This document shows positions 1-4,998 of a DNA stretch of 8,259 nucleotides, in pieces. Under the pieces are notes generated by a model that made no database searches, was not told the DNA's origin, and saw only the letters and a list, made by a program, of their open reading frames with translations. Source of the DNA: Deltaproteobacteria bacterium RIFCSPLOWO2_02_56_12 (GTDB taxonomy: Bacteria; Desulfobacterota; Binatia; UBA9968); the NCBI GenBank assembly GCA_001799045.1, contig MGRY01000038.1, forward strand, positions 6,019 through 14,277, written 5' to 3'. The position numbers and the translations under genes were made by a program. Numbering within the stretch: the stretch's first letter is position 1; each line of letters starts with the position of its first letter.

Positions 1-410
1 AAGAGTATGGTGTTACCAACCCAGAGTTGTTAGCTGGCCTTGAAGAGCGCGGGGGAAAGGTGCTGCGCGTGCCTGTTTATCGCTGGGCACTACCTGAGGA
101 CACTGGCCCTCTCGTATCGGCCCTGCATGAGATTATTGATGGTGGGATCGATATCTCTCTGTTCACTAACGCGACGCAGGTCGTGCATCTGTTTCAACTG
201 GCAGCCGTGGAAGGGTTAGAGGAAGCTCTTCGACAAGCCTATGGGCGTATCGTGGTTGCTTCGATCGGTCCGGTATGCAGTGAAGCGCTAGAGCATTTCG
301 GTCTCAAAGTAGATCTTGAGCCCGATCACCCCAAGATGGGGCACCTGGTTGCCGTCGTGGCGGCACAAGGTCCGGTTCTTATAAAGGTGAAACGGGAGCG
401 AGGAATTTAG
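1..410 (+). CDS. hemD: Uroporphyrinogen-III synthase (HemD), C-terminal part
   Basis: This enzyme closes and isomerises hydroxymethylbilane to uroporphyrinogen III in the cytoplasm, the branch point to haem, sirohaem and cobalamin. The reading frame is already open at base 3 and runs for 135 codons to a TAG at 408-410, about half of the family's usual 250-270 residues, so the N-terminal half lies to the left of the window. Visible family signatures are the EYGVTNPELLAGL segment at the edge, VPVYRWALPED (visible residues 23-33), the LFTNATQVVHL strand-helix (53-63; many homologues have Ser where this has Asn), SIGPVCSEAL (87-96) and the DLEPDHPKMGHLV motif near the C-terminus (104-116). The last ~15 residues are basic. 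No terminator with a T-tract follows, and the next gene is 60 bases downstream on the same strand. The family assignment is by motif recognition and is fairly secure. Confidence 0.88.
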   Translation, partial: EYGVTNPELLAGLEERGGKVLRVPVYRWALPEDTGPLVSALHEIIDGGIDISLFTNATQVVHLFQLAAVEGLEEALRQAYGRIVVASIGPVCSEALEHFGLKVDLEPDHPKMGHLVAVVAAQGPVLIKVKRERGI

Positions 411-470
411 CGAAGGGGTCGAGGCGAAAAGTTGGGCGGAGCCTTGATTGTTCCATGAAAGAGGTTTTAA

Positions 471-815
471 ATGTTCCATGTGAGCGCACCGGAAAAAGAT
501 CAAGGGACAGGAGAAAAGAAGGACCTTTTCCATCAGGGAGTCATCAGCAAGCTCTTCCCGAGCAACAACATGGGGTTGGTTCGGACGGAGAGCGGGCGGG
601 AAGTACCTTTCTCTTTTGAGTTCGTGGTTCTTTTAGGAGAGGCCAAAAAACCTGCCGACCTTAGTGAGGGGCAGGAAGTGGGATATGACTTGGGCTGGAC
701 CTCCAAAGGGCTGAGGGTGACGACGATAAAAGCCTACCACCCAGCACCGACCCCGGCAGCGGATGATCCCGGTTCAGAAGGGGAGGGAAGTCAGGGCCAG
801 GATTTGCCTTCCTAA
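471..815 (+). CDS. Small degenerate cold-shock-domain (S1-like) protein
   Basis: The 114-residue product contains one OB-fold-like segment at about residues 21-88. Its pattern follows the cold-shock domain: GVISKLF opening strand, NMGLVRTESG in the place of RNP1, VPFSFEFVVL in the place of RNP2, then EGQEVGYDLGWTSKGLRVTTI as the closing strands. The aromatic positions of classical RNP1 (KGFGFI) are largely missing, so nucleic-acid binding is likely from the fold but not assured. Residues 1-20 are charged and polar. The tail from about residue 90 is Pro/Ala then Gly/Glu/Ser rich and looks disordered. The start ATG has AAAGAGG (458-464) six bases upstream. The 3' end overlaps the oppositely oriented membrane-protein gene by 42 bases (774-815). 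The product resembles short CspA-like proteins that act on RNA; its specific role cannot be stated. Confidence 0.72.
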   Translation: MFHVSAPEKDQGTGEKKDLFHQGVISKLFPSNNMGLVRTESGREVPFSFEFVVLLGEAKKPADLSEGQEVGYDLGWTSKGLRVTTIKAYHPAPTPAADDPGSEGEGSQGQDLPS

Positions 816-1604
816 AATCTCTCCGACAAATACTCCTAGCAAAGCGGTATAGAAAAGTCCGGTTGCCGCCATCGTGTGGGGGATTTTTAAAGTCCGCCAG
901 ATCATAATGGAAATTATTATCGGGGCGGCCTGGCCCACCAATACCCGGGTCCAGAGGAGAAAAGCGTGTTCTTCCCAGAGCCGTTGCAGCGCGAGCACGG
1001 TGTTTGGGTTTCCGGGCAGGTAGAATAGCAGCGGGAGAAGGAGGAAAAAAGCAACCTGAATGATCAGGGTGATGCAGAAAAACTTGAAAATTCGCACGAA
1101 TGGATCAATGCTTTGGCCGGTATCGATGAGATACCAGTGGCCGAGTAACATGCCGACAGTTACGCCCCCCAGCAGCAAGGCGGACAAAAAAAAGCTCAAG
1201 GGATAGAGAATCGTCTCCAACGACCACAAAGAGGCTTGGGTAAAGCCGTGGGCGCTAGTGACGAGTCCGGCGAGACCCGTCAAGAGGGCAAGAGAAAAAA
1301 AGCGGGCCCTAAAGACAACGTGTTCCCCCCAAAGCGAGATGAGGTAGAGGGCAAAAAAGAGCAAGAAGAGGACGTAAAAAGAGAGCTCGACAGCCGAGAC
1401 CGGCCCTATCCCAAGGGAGAGAGATTTCCAATAGATATCGGCCTTGCCCAGCAGCCCCAGGAAACCAACAACAAAAAGAACGCCTGCCGTTGATTTGTAA
1501 AACCCCCTCTCCAGCTGATGAAAGGGTGTGGCTGCTATTGCGAACAACCCCCCTAGGGAGACCTGGTAAAAAAGCAGCAAAAAACTTGTTGGAAATGGCT
1601 GCAT
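774..1604 (-). CDS. Eight-helix integral membrane protein of unknown function in a prenylquinone gene cluster
   Basis: I do not recognise a named family with certainty. The 276-residue product is almost entirely hydrophobic, with about eight predicted membrane helices near residues 7-26, 38-53, 67-92, 100-118, 130-160, 172-196, 215-237 and 246-270. Two stretches look like conserved signatures: LLGHWYLIDTGQSIDP (153-168), with a His-Trp-Tyr at a helix end, and ATGLFYTALLGVFVGEILGR (247-266), with Gly and a Glu/Arg pair inside the last helix. The overall shape recalls quinone-interacting membrane subunits such as NrfD-like proteins, but there is no aspartate-rich UbiA motif, so a prenyltransferase is unlikely. 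The ATG lies six bases after the methyltransferase stop, so the two genes are probably co-transcribed and translationally coupled; the Shine-Dalgarno is weak. The last 14 codons overlap the cold-shock gene on the other strand. A quinone-related role is inferred from position only. Confidence 0.75.
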   Translation of the reverse strand: MQPFPTSFLLLFYQVSLGGLFAIAATPFHQLERGFYKSTAGVLFVVGFLGLLGKADIYWKSLSLGIGPVSAVELSFYVLFLLFFALYLISLWGEHVVFRARFFSLALLTGLAGLVTSAHGFTQASLWSLETILYPLSFFLSALLLGGVTVGMLLGHWYLIDTGQSIDPFVRIFKFFCITLIIQVAFFLLLPLLFYLPGNPNTVLALQRLWEEHAFLLWTRVLVGQAAPIIISIMIWRTLKIPHTMAATGLFYTALLGVFVGEILGRQILALTSLPF

Positions 1605-1610
1605 GGATGT

Positions 1611-2348
1611 TCAGGCCTGTTTTGTCATTCGAGGTTTTTCTCCACCATGGATGCAGACGGCGCCACTCATAAATTTCTCGACTTTAACGCCCTCGAAGCC
1701 GGTCCGGCGAATGAGTTCGGCAATGGTCTCCGGGGAATCAAATGTCTTTACGGAGTCGGAGAGATACTGATAGGCGCTGCGGTCATGCGCGAGAGCCGCG
1801 CCGATCCATGGAACCAGCCGGTAAAAGTAAAAGGAGTAGATGAAGGAAAAAGGAAAGCGGGAAGGGGGAAACATGTCCAGGGAGACGAGTCTCCCGCCGG
1901 GCCGAAGCAGGCGATAGGCTAGACGGAAAAAAAGATTGAGGTCCGGGATGTTGCGCAGAACAAAGGCCGTCATGACTGCATCGAAGACCTCGTCTTTAAA
2001 GGGCGGGGCCAGCGCGCTCCCGAGAATGAAGGCTGTCCTACGCCCGTAAGGAAGGCGCCGTTTTTTCTCCTGCGCCAATTGAAGCATCCTGAGCGAAAAA
2101 TCCAATCCGATAATCGTTCCATCCTTTATCTCTCTGGCTGCCGTGAGGGAGAGATCGCCGGTGCCGCTACCGAGGTCCAAAACGATGGGATCTCGCCGCC
2201 GTAGAGCCAATGCCTCGACGGCCTTTTTTCTCCAAAATGTGTCAAAATGGAAGCTGATAAGGCGATTTAGGAGGTCGTATCGATCGGCGATCCTGCTAAA
2301 CATGCCGCGGATTGATTCTTGACGTTTGTCGTTGGAAGAGAGGGACAT
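1611..2348 (-). CDS. ubiE: Demethylmenaquinone/ubiquinone C-methyltransferase (UbiE/MenG/COQ5 family)
   Basis: This cytoplasmic, membrane-associated SAM-dependent enzyme C-methylates the ring of demethylmenaquinone (and the equivalent ubiquinone precursor in some bacteria). The product is 245 residues, typical for the family. It shows MFSRIADRYDLLNRLISF (16-33), the SAM-binding motif I VLDLGSGTGD (56-65), GLDFS at the end of strand 2 (81-85), AFVLRNIPD (128-136; the usual Gly of FGLRN is Val), the YRLLRPGGRL post-motif III (145-154) and AYQYLSDSVKTF (192-203). An in-frame TTG at 2405 would add 19 residues, but the ATG at 2348 places the conserved FSRIADRYD at the usual distance from the N-terminus and is preferred; neither start has a strong Shine-Dalgarno. 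The gene lies 72 bases after the polyprenyl synthase stop and six bases before the membrane-protein gene. MenG and UbiE cannot be told apart without knowing the quinone. Confidence 0.92.
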   Translation of the reverse strand: MSLSSNDKRQESIRGMFSRIADRYDLLNRLISFHFDTFWRKKAVEALALRRRDPIVLDLGSGTGDLSLTAAREIKDGTIIGLDFSLRMLQLAQEKKRRLPYGRRTAFILGSALAPPFKDEVFDAVMTAFVLRNIPDLNLFFRLAYRLLRPGGRLVSLDMFPPSRFPFSFIYSFYFYRLVPWIGAALAHDRSAYQYLSDSVKTFDSPETIAELIRRTGFEGVKVEKFMSGAVCIHGGEKPRMTKQA

Positions 2349-2420
2349 CTTGTTGGCCAAAGGCAAGCGGGGATTAGATAAATAGGTAGAAAAAACTGCT
2401 ACCAAAGCCTATCGAAAAAA

Positions 2421-3335
2421 CTAAAAATCTCTTTCGACGATGAGCTGGACCAAGGTCTTTAGCCCATTACGGCCGAGCGAAGGGGGAAGCTTTCTGATTA
2501 GTGTGAAGGCCCGCCCTGCATAGCTCTTGGAAAAAGTCTTGGCTTGTTGGATCGCAGTTCCCTGGGAGATAGCCTCGATGGCCTCGCGGATTTCCGCATT
2601 AGTAGGTTGGCTGCATTCAAAAGCCTCTGTCACAGCTTTTTGTCTCGCATTTAAAGCCAGGATGATGGGGAGAGAGGGATTGCCATCGCGGAGGTCCATT
2701 CCTATCGGCTTACCCAGAAGCTCCTTGTGGCCTACGATATCCAGCACATCATCGATCATTTGAAAGGCAATTCCCAGGTTCAGGCCGTACTGGTCCATCT
2801 TTTTAACCACGGATGGATTTGCCCCGGCCAGGTAAGCCCCCACTCTGGCCCCGGTCTGAAATAATGAGGCGGTTTTGCGCCTTACAATCTCCAGATAATC
2901 CTCAAAAGTAACGTCGGTATTCCGGTTAAAGAAGCCTTGAAGCATCTCGCCTTCGGTGAGCCGGGTGCAAGCATCCGCGGTCCACTGGACCACAGTGTCA
3001 TCAAATTTTCCTGCGAACTCGAAGGCCTTGATAAAGAGAAAATCGCCGGTCACCAGGGTGGCCTTCAAGCCGAACTTCTTGTAGGCCGATTCCTTCCCGC
3101 GCCGAAACTCGGCGCCGTCAATGATGTCGTCATGAAGCAAGGTGGCGGTGTGGATCAGCTCGATAGCGGTGGCAATATCCACGATATCCTCTACCTTTTT
3201 GCCTCCGAACGCCTTGAAGGCAAGCAGGGTAACCATAGGGCGAATGCGCTTTCCGCCTCCGTAAATCAGGTGAGAAGAGATTTCGGTCAAGGCTTTCTCG
3301 GAGGAACGAATCGAGCGCTTGAGATTCTGTTCCAC
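2421..3335 (-). CDS. Long-chain polyprenyl diphosphate synthase (IspB/HepT type); N-terminus probably longer
   Basis: This trans-prenyltransferase adds isopentenyl units to an allylic diphosphate to build the quinone side chain. From the GTG at 3335 the product is 304 residues, with GGGKRIRP at 26-33, the first aspartate-rich motif LLHDDIID (66-73), RRGK (78-81), KT (154-155), GIAFQMIDDVLD (188-199, second motif) and GKPIGMDLRDGNPSLP (208-223). The residues four and five before the first Asp pair are Thr and Ala, small ones, which fits long products rather than farnesyl or geranylgeranyl diphosphate. The GTG has GAGGAG nine bases upstream (3345-3350). However, the frame stays open upstream to a TAA at 3567-3569, and the residues just before the GTG (DPFNCVAEELELV) look like the first helix of the family, which normally has about 40 residues before GGGKRxRP. 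There is no ATG, GTG or TTG in that extension. First gene of the quinone cluster. Confidence 0.93.
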   Translation of the reverse strand: MEQNLKRSIRSSEKALTEISSHLIYGGGKRIRPMVTLLAFKAFGGKKVEDIVDIATAIELIHTATLLHDDIIDGAEFRRGKESAYKKFGLKATLVTGDFLFIKAFEFAGKFDDTVVQWTADACTRLTEGEMLQGFFNRNTDVTFEDYLEIVRRKTASLFQTGARVGAYLAGANPSVVKKMDQYGLNLGIAFQMIDDVLDIVGHKELLGKPIGMDLRDGNPSLPIILALNARQKAVTEAFECSQPTNAEIREAIEAISQGTAIQQAKTFSKSYAGRAFTLIRKLPPSLGRNGLKTLVQLIVERDF

Positions 3336-3455
3336 CAGCTCGAGCTCCTCGGCAACGCAGTTAAAGGGATCAATGGCTCCCTTAAAGGAGGGCCCCTTTC
3401 TGACGGCATCCGCAAGAAAGGATGGGATCGGCGTTTTTCTTTTGCTTTCCTGAAA

Positions 3456-3470
3456 CAGAAAGGACTCCGT
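3456..3470 (-). promoter_or_regulatory. Candidate non-canonical CTG start with Shine-Dalgarno for the polyprenyl synthase
   Basis: On the minus strand ACGGAG (3465-3470) is followed by six bases and then CTG (3456-3458), in frame with the polyprenyl synthase. Initiation here would give a 345-residue protein that includes the complete first helix. CTG starts are rare and the GGAG match could be chance, so this is only a candidate. An ATT at 3372-3374 is closer to the expected family length, but its AAGGGAG is only two to three bases away, which is too near. Confidence 0.25.
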
Positions 3471-3546
3471 GGATAGGACTAGATAGCAGGCAAAATGGCA
3501 CAGATCCTGAGATAGGTCAAGTTGCTCACGCGGTACAATTTTATCC

Positions 3547-3576
3547 TTGACAATAGCTCGCTCCCGTTAATATAAG
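3547..3576 (+). promoter_or_regulatory. Sigma-70-like promoter for the PuuD-like gene
   Basis: A perfect -35 box TTGACA (3547-3552) is followed by an 18-base spacer and TATAAG (3571-3576, five of six consensus positions). Transcription would start near 3583 and give a leader of about 57 bases ahead of the ATG at 3640. This is the strongest promoter match I see in the window. It lies within the open upstream extension of the opposite-strand polyprenyl synthase frame, in the 304-base region between the two divergent annotated starts. I find no equally convincing promoter for the minus-strand cluster in that region. Confidence 0.65.
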
Positions 3577-3599
3577 AATGGAGCTAGCAGGACATACTG

Positions 3600-3623
3600 T
3601 ACCCCTAAGTTCGGAAAGGGGTA
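3600..3623 (+). promoter_or_regulatory. Leader hairpin directly before the ribosome binding site of the PuuD-like gene
   Basis: TACCCCT (3600-3606) and AGGGGTA (3617-3623) form a perfect seven-base stem with a ten-base loop. The Shine-Dalgarno AAGGAGG starts two bases later (3625-3631), eight bases before the ATG. The structure could tune translation or stabilise the 5' end, or it could be chance. No riboswitch class is recognisable. Confidence 0.3.
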
Positions 3624-3639
3624 GAAGGAGGGGAATCTA

Positions 3640-4338
3640 ATGGAATTTATTATGTTTTTATTGCGGTGGGCCCATTATCTCGCCGGCGTAACCTGGATTG
3701 GTATTCTTTATTATTTCAATTTTGTTCAGACCCCGTTTTTTGCTGAAGCGGATGCACCGGTGCGCAGCGGGGCTATACAGAAGCTGGTCCCCCGGGCGCT
3801 ATGGTGGTTTCGATGGGCCGCAATGGGCACTTTTCTTACCGGCCTTCTTATGTATCTCGACCAGCTTGGCCAGCAGGGGGTGACTGAATTTTACACGAGG
3901 TCGTATGGCTGGGCTGTCAGCGTTGGCGGTCTAATGGGTACGATCATGTTCCTGAACGTTTGGCTGGTAATCTGGCCCAAACAAAAGGTCGTGATTGCGT
4001 CCGCTACTCAGGTGGCCCAAGGTGGGCAAGCCATTCCAGAGGCAGCAGCGTGCGGGCGTAGGGCAGCGCTTACTTCCAGGACGAACGTTGTCTTTTCAAT
4101 TCCTATGCTCTTTTACATGGGAGCGGCAAGACATTACACCCTATTCGGAGAAGCCGGGGCGGGTTCGATAGTAGCGATGACAATCATTGGGGGAGCGATT
4201 ATTGCGGCCATAGAATTAAACGCCCTTGCCGGATCCCAGGGTCCGACAAAAAAGCCTTTGGATACAGTTGGGGGAGCGCTATGGTCGGGTTTTATCCTGA
4301 CGGCTGTTCTTTTTATCCTTTTCATGATCATTTTTTAG
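3640..4338 (+). CDS. Urate-oxidase N-terminal-domain (PuuD-like, PF06181-type) membrane protein
   Basis: The 232-residue product is an inner-membrane protein with about six helices (near 5-28, 54-74, 92-112, 148-168, 174-196 and 210-231). It carries the signatures of the membrane half of PuuD: RWAHYLAGVTWIGILYYFNF (9-28), PRALWWFRWAAMGTFLTGLL (51-70), NVWLVIWPKQK (106-116) and TNVVFSIPMLFYMGAARHY (148-166). Characterised PuuD proteins fuse this domain to a C-terminal cytochrome c and oxidise urate. Here the protein stops after the membrane part, and a separate cytochrome c gene faces it 54 bases away. His12 and His165 are candidate haem or metal ligands, but this is inference. No purine-catabolism genes are visible, so a urate substrate is unproven. 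The start is well supported by AAGGAGG (3625-3631) and by the promoter at 3547-3576. Confidence 0.85.
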   Translation: MEFIMFLLRWAHYLAGVTWIGILYYFNFVQTPFFAEADAPVRSGAIQKLVPRALWWFRWAAMGTFLTGLLMYLDQLGQQGVTEFYTRSYGWAVSVGGLMGTIMFLNVWLVIWPKQKVVIASATQVAQGGQAIPEAAACGRRAALTSRTNVVFSIPMLFYMGAARHYTLFGEAGAGSIVAMTIIGGAIIAAIELNALAGSQGPTKKPLDTVGGALWSGFILTAVLFILFMIIF

Positions 4339-4348
4339 ACCGCCTAAT

Positions 4349-4375
4349 GCCAGGAGCCCCACTTTGGCTGGTGGC
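4349..4375. terminator. Possible two-way hairpin between convergent genes
   Basis: GCCA-gg-AGCC (4349-4358) pairs with GGCT-gg-TGGC (4366-4375) around a seven-base loop, giving eight pairs broken by a two-by-two internal loop. It sits 10 bases after the stop of the plus-strand gene and 17 bases after the stop of the minus-strand cytochrome. Neither side is followed by a T-tract, so it is not a classical intrinsic terminator. A role as transcription barrier or mRNA 3' stabiliser is inferred from position. Confidence 0.35.
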
Positions 4376-4392
4376 CCGATCGCAGCAAGCTA

Positions 4393-4725
4393 TTAACTCA
4401 AAAAGGCTGCCAGGTCGGCTATTGCCGATTTGAGATAGGGGAAGGCGGGCATCGTCGTTGTTTTTCGTTTGGGGGTATAACCCGGGGGATAGGCCCGGTG
4501 AAGAATACGGGCTTCAATCAATGCCTCCGAAGCGCCTTTTACGGCTGGCGCTACCGGTCCATCCTTGGAAGGGTCGCTGTTATGGCATTGAATACATGTT
4601 CCCATGTAAACTCTTTTCCCTCGGACCGCGTCGGGCAGCCGGGCCGCTTTAACCGGCTGATCGGAATCTTTTTCACAAGCGCCGGATATTAGCGCTAGCA
4701 AAAAAATCAAAAGCAATTTCTTCAT
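4393..4725 (-). CDS. Small membrane-anchored (lipoprotein-type) cytochrome c
   Basis: The product of 110 residues (from the ATG at 4725) carries electrons outside the cytoplasmic membrane. A lipoprotein-type signal is visible: MKK, a hydrophobic core LLLIFLLALI, then SGAC with Cys17 as the probable lipidated residue (Ser at -3 is acceptable but less common). The haem motif CIQCH occupies 44-48, and Met92 in TTTMPAFPYL is the likely distal ligand, as in class I cytochromes. The mature part ends DLAAFLS, the usual C-terminal helix. A GTG at 4761 would add 12 residues before the signal; GGGAGGG lies 13 bases before the ATG, longer than ideal, so the start is not certain. The gene converges on the PuuD-like gene, whose family normally carries a cytochrome c domain fused to it, so the two products may be partners. 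No other redox gene adjoins it. Confidence 0.88.
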   Translation of the reverse strand: MKKLLLIFLLALISGACEKDSDQPVKAARLPDAVRGKRVYMGTCIQCHNSDPSKDGPVAPAVKGASEALIEARILHRAYPPGYTPKRKTTTMPAFPYLKSAIADLAAFLS

Positions 4726-4787
4726 CAGATTGAGTTGACCCTCCCGTTTTCCTGCTGGCACACCCCGGTCAAATGTTCGTGACGATC

Positions 4788-4815
4788 ATTAGAGAAAATT
4801 AGGCGAGTATGGTAA
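4788..4815 (-). promoter_or_regulatory. Candidate promoter for the cytochrome c gene
   Basis: On the minus strand TTACCA (4810-4815, four of six positions of the -35 consensus), a 16-base spacer and TCTAAT (4788-4793, five of six) precede the cytochrome gene, with a predicted start near 4781. It begins just 15 bases after the tRNA 3' end. No T-tract terminator separates them, so read-through from the tRNA promoter is the alternative. Confidence 0.35.
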
Positions 4816-4829
4816 GTTGTTCAGCTGAT

Positions 4830-4917
4830 TGGTGCGAAAGGGGGGAGTTGAACCCCCACGGGTGTTAGCCCACAGGATCCTGAATCCTGCGCGTCTACCA
4901 AATTCCGCCACTTTCGC
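4830..4917 (-). tRNA. tRNA-Leu (anticodon CAG)
   Basis: This 88-nt class II tRNA reads CUG codons. The acceptor stem GCGAAAG (4917-4911) pairs with CTTTCGC (4840-4834), followed by discriminator A and an encoded CCA (4832-4830). The anticodon stem CAGGA/TCCTG encloses the loop TTCAGGA, with anticodon CAG at 4882-4880. A long variable arm (GGG/CCC stem) and the T arm GGGGG-TTCAACT-CCCCC are clear. Long variable arm, anticodon and D-loop TTGGTAGACGC all agree with leucine identity. Confidence 0.97.
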
Positions 4918-4923
4918 ATGCAT

Positions 4924-4953
4924 GGCAAGCCAACTTCTCCTATGTAGCTTGCC
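4924..4953. repeat. Seven-base inverted repeat in the tRNA/receiver-like gene intergenic region
   Basis: GGCAAGC (4924-4930) and GCTTGCC (4947-4953) are perfect inverted copies separated by 16 bases. They bracket the -10 region of the tRNA promoter. On the plus strand the right arm is followed by GATAAT (4970-4975), a possible -10 for the downstream gene, with TTGCCG (4949-4954) as a weak -35 at 15 bases. The repeat could be an operator or a chance dyad; no regulator binding motif is recognised. Confidence 0.25.
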
Positions 4954-4969
4954 GTTTGCGCCTTGTCAA
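4941..4969 (-). promoter_or_regulatory. Promoter for tRNA-Leu
   Basis: On the minus strand a perfect TTGACA (4964-4969) is followed by 17 bases and TACATA (4941-4946, three of six positions but correctly spaced). Transcription would begin near 4934, about 17 bases before the mature tRNA 5' end, a normal leader length. The -35 box lies in the palindrome CTTGTCAAG, which also gives a TTGTCA on the plus strand. Confidence 0.5.
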
Positions 4970-4998
4970 GATAATGTCTGAGCGATATTAGGAAAGGG

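Noticed and set aside
449..480. Nine-base direct repeat TGTTCCATG at 449-457 and 472-480 flanking a ribosome binding site
   Set aside because: One nine-base repeat at short spacing is expected by chance somewhere in a window of this size, and no third copy or dyad supports an operator.
288..533. Minus-strand open frame of 81 codons across the hemD end and cold-shock gene start
   Set aside because: It is antisense to two better supported genes and has no domain signature.
1236..1922. Plus-strand open frames at 1236-1493, 1490-1672 and 1647-1922
   Set aside because: They are antisense to the membrane protein and methyltransferase genes. The Lys/Glu-rich composition is the complement of hydrophobic codons.
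2937..3476. Plus-strand open frame of 179 codons
   Set aside because: It lies antisense to the polyprenyl synthase and its upstream extension, has no recognisable domain, and its composition is that of a reversed coding strand.
4331..4336. Run of six T at the end of the PuuD-like gene
   Set aside because: It is the coding end (Ile-Phe before the stop) with no stem upstream, so it is not a terminator.
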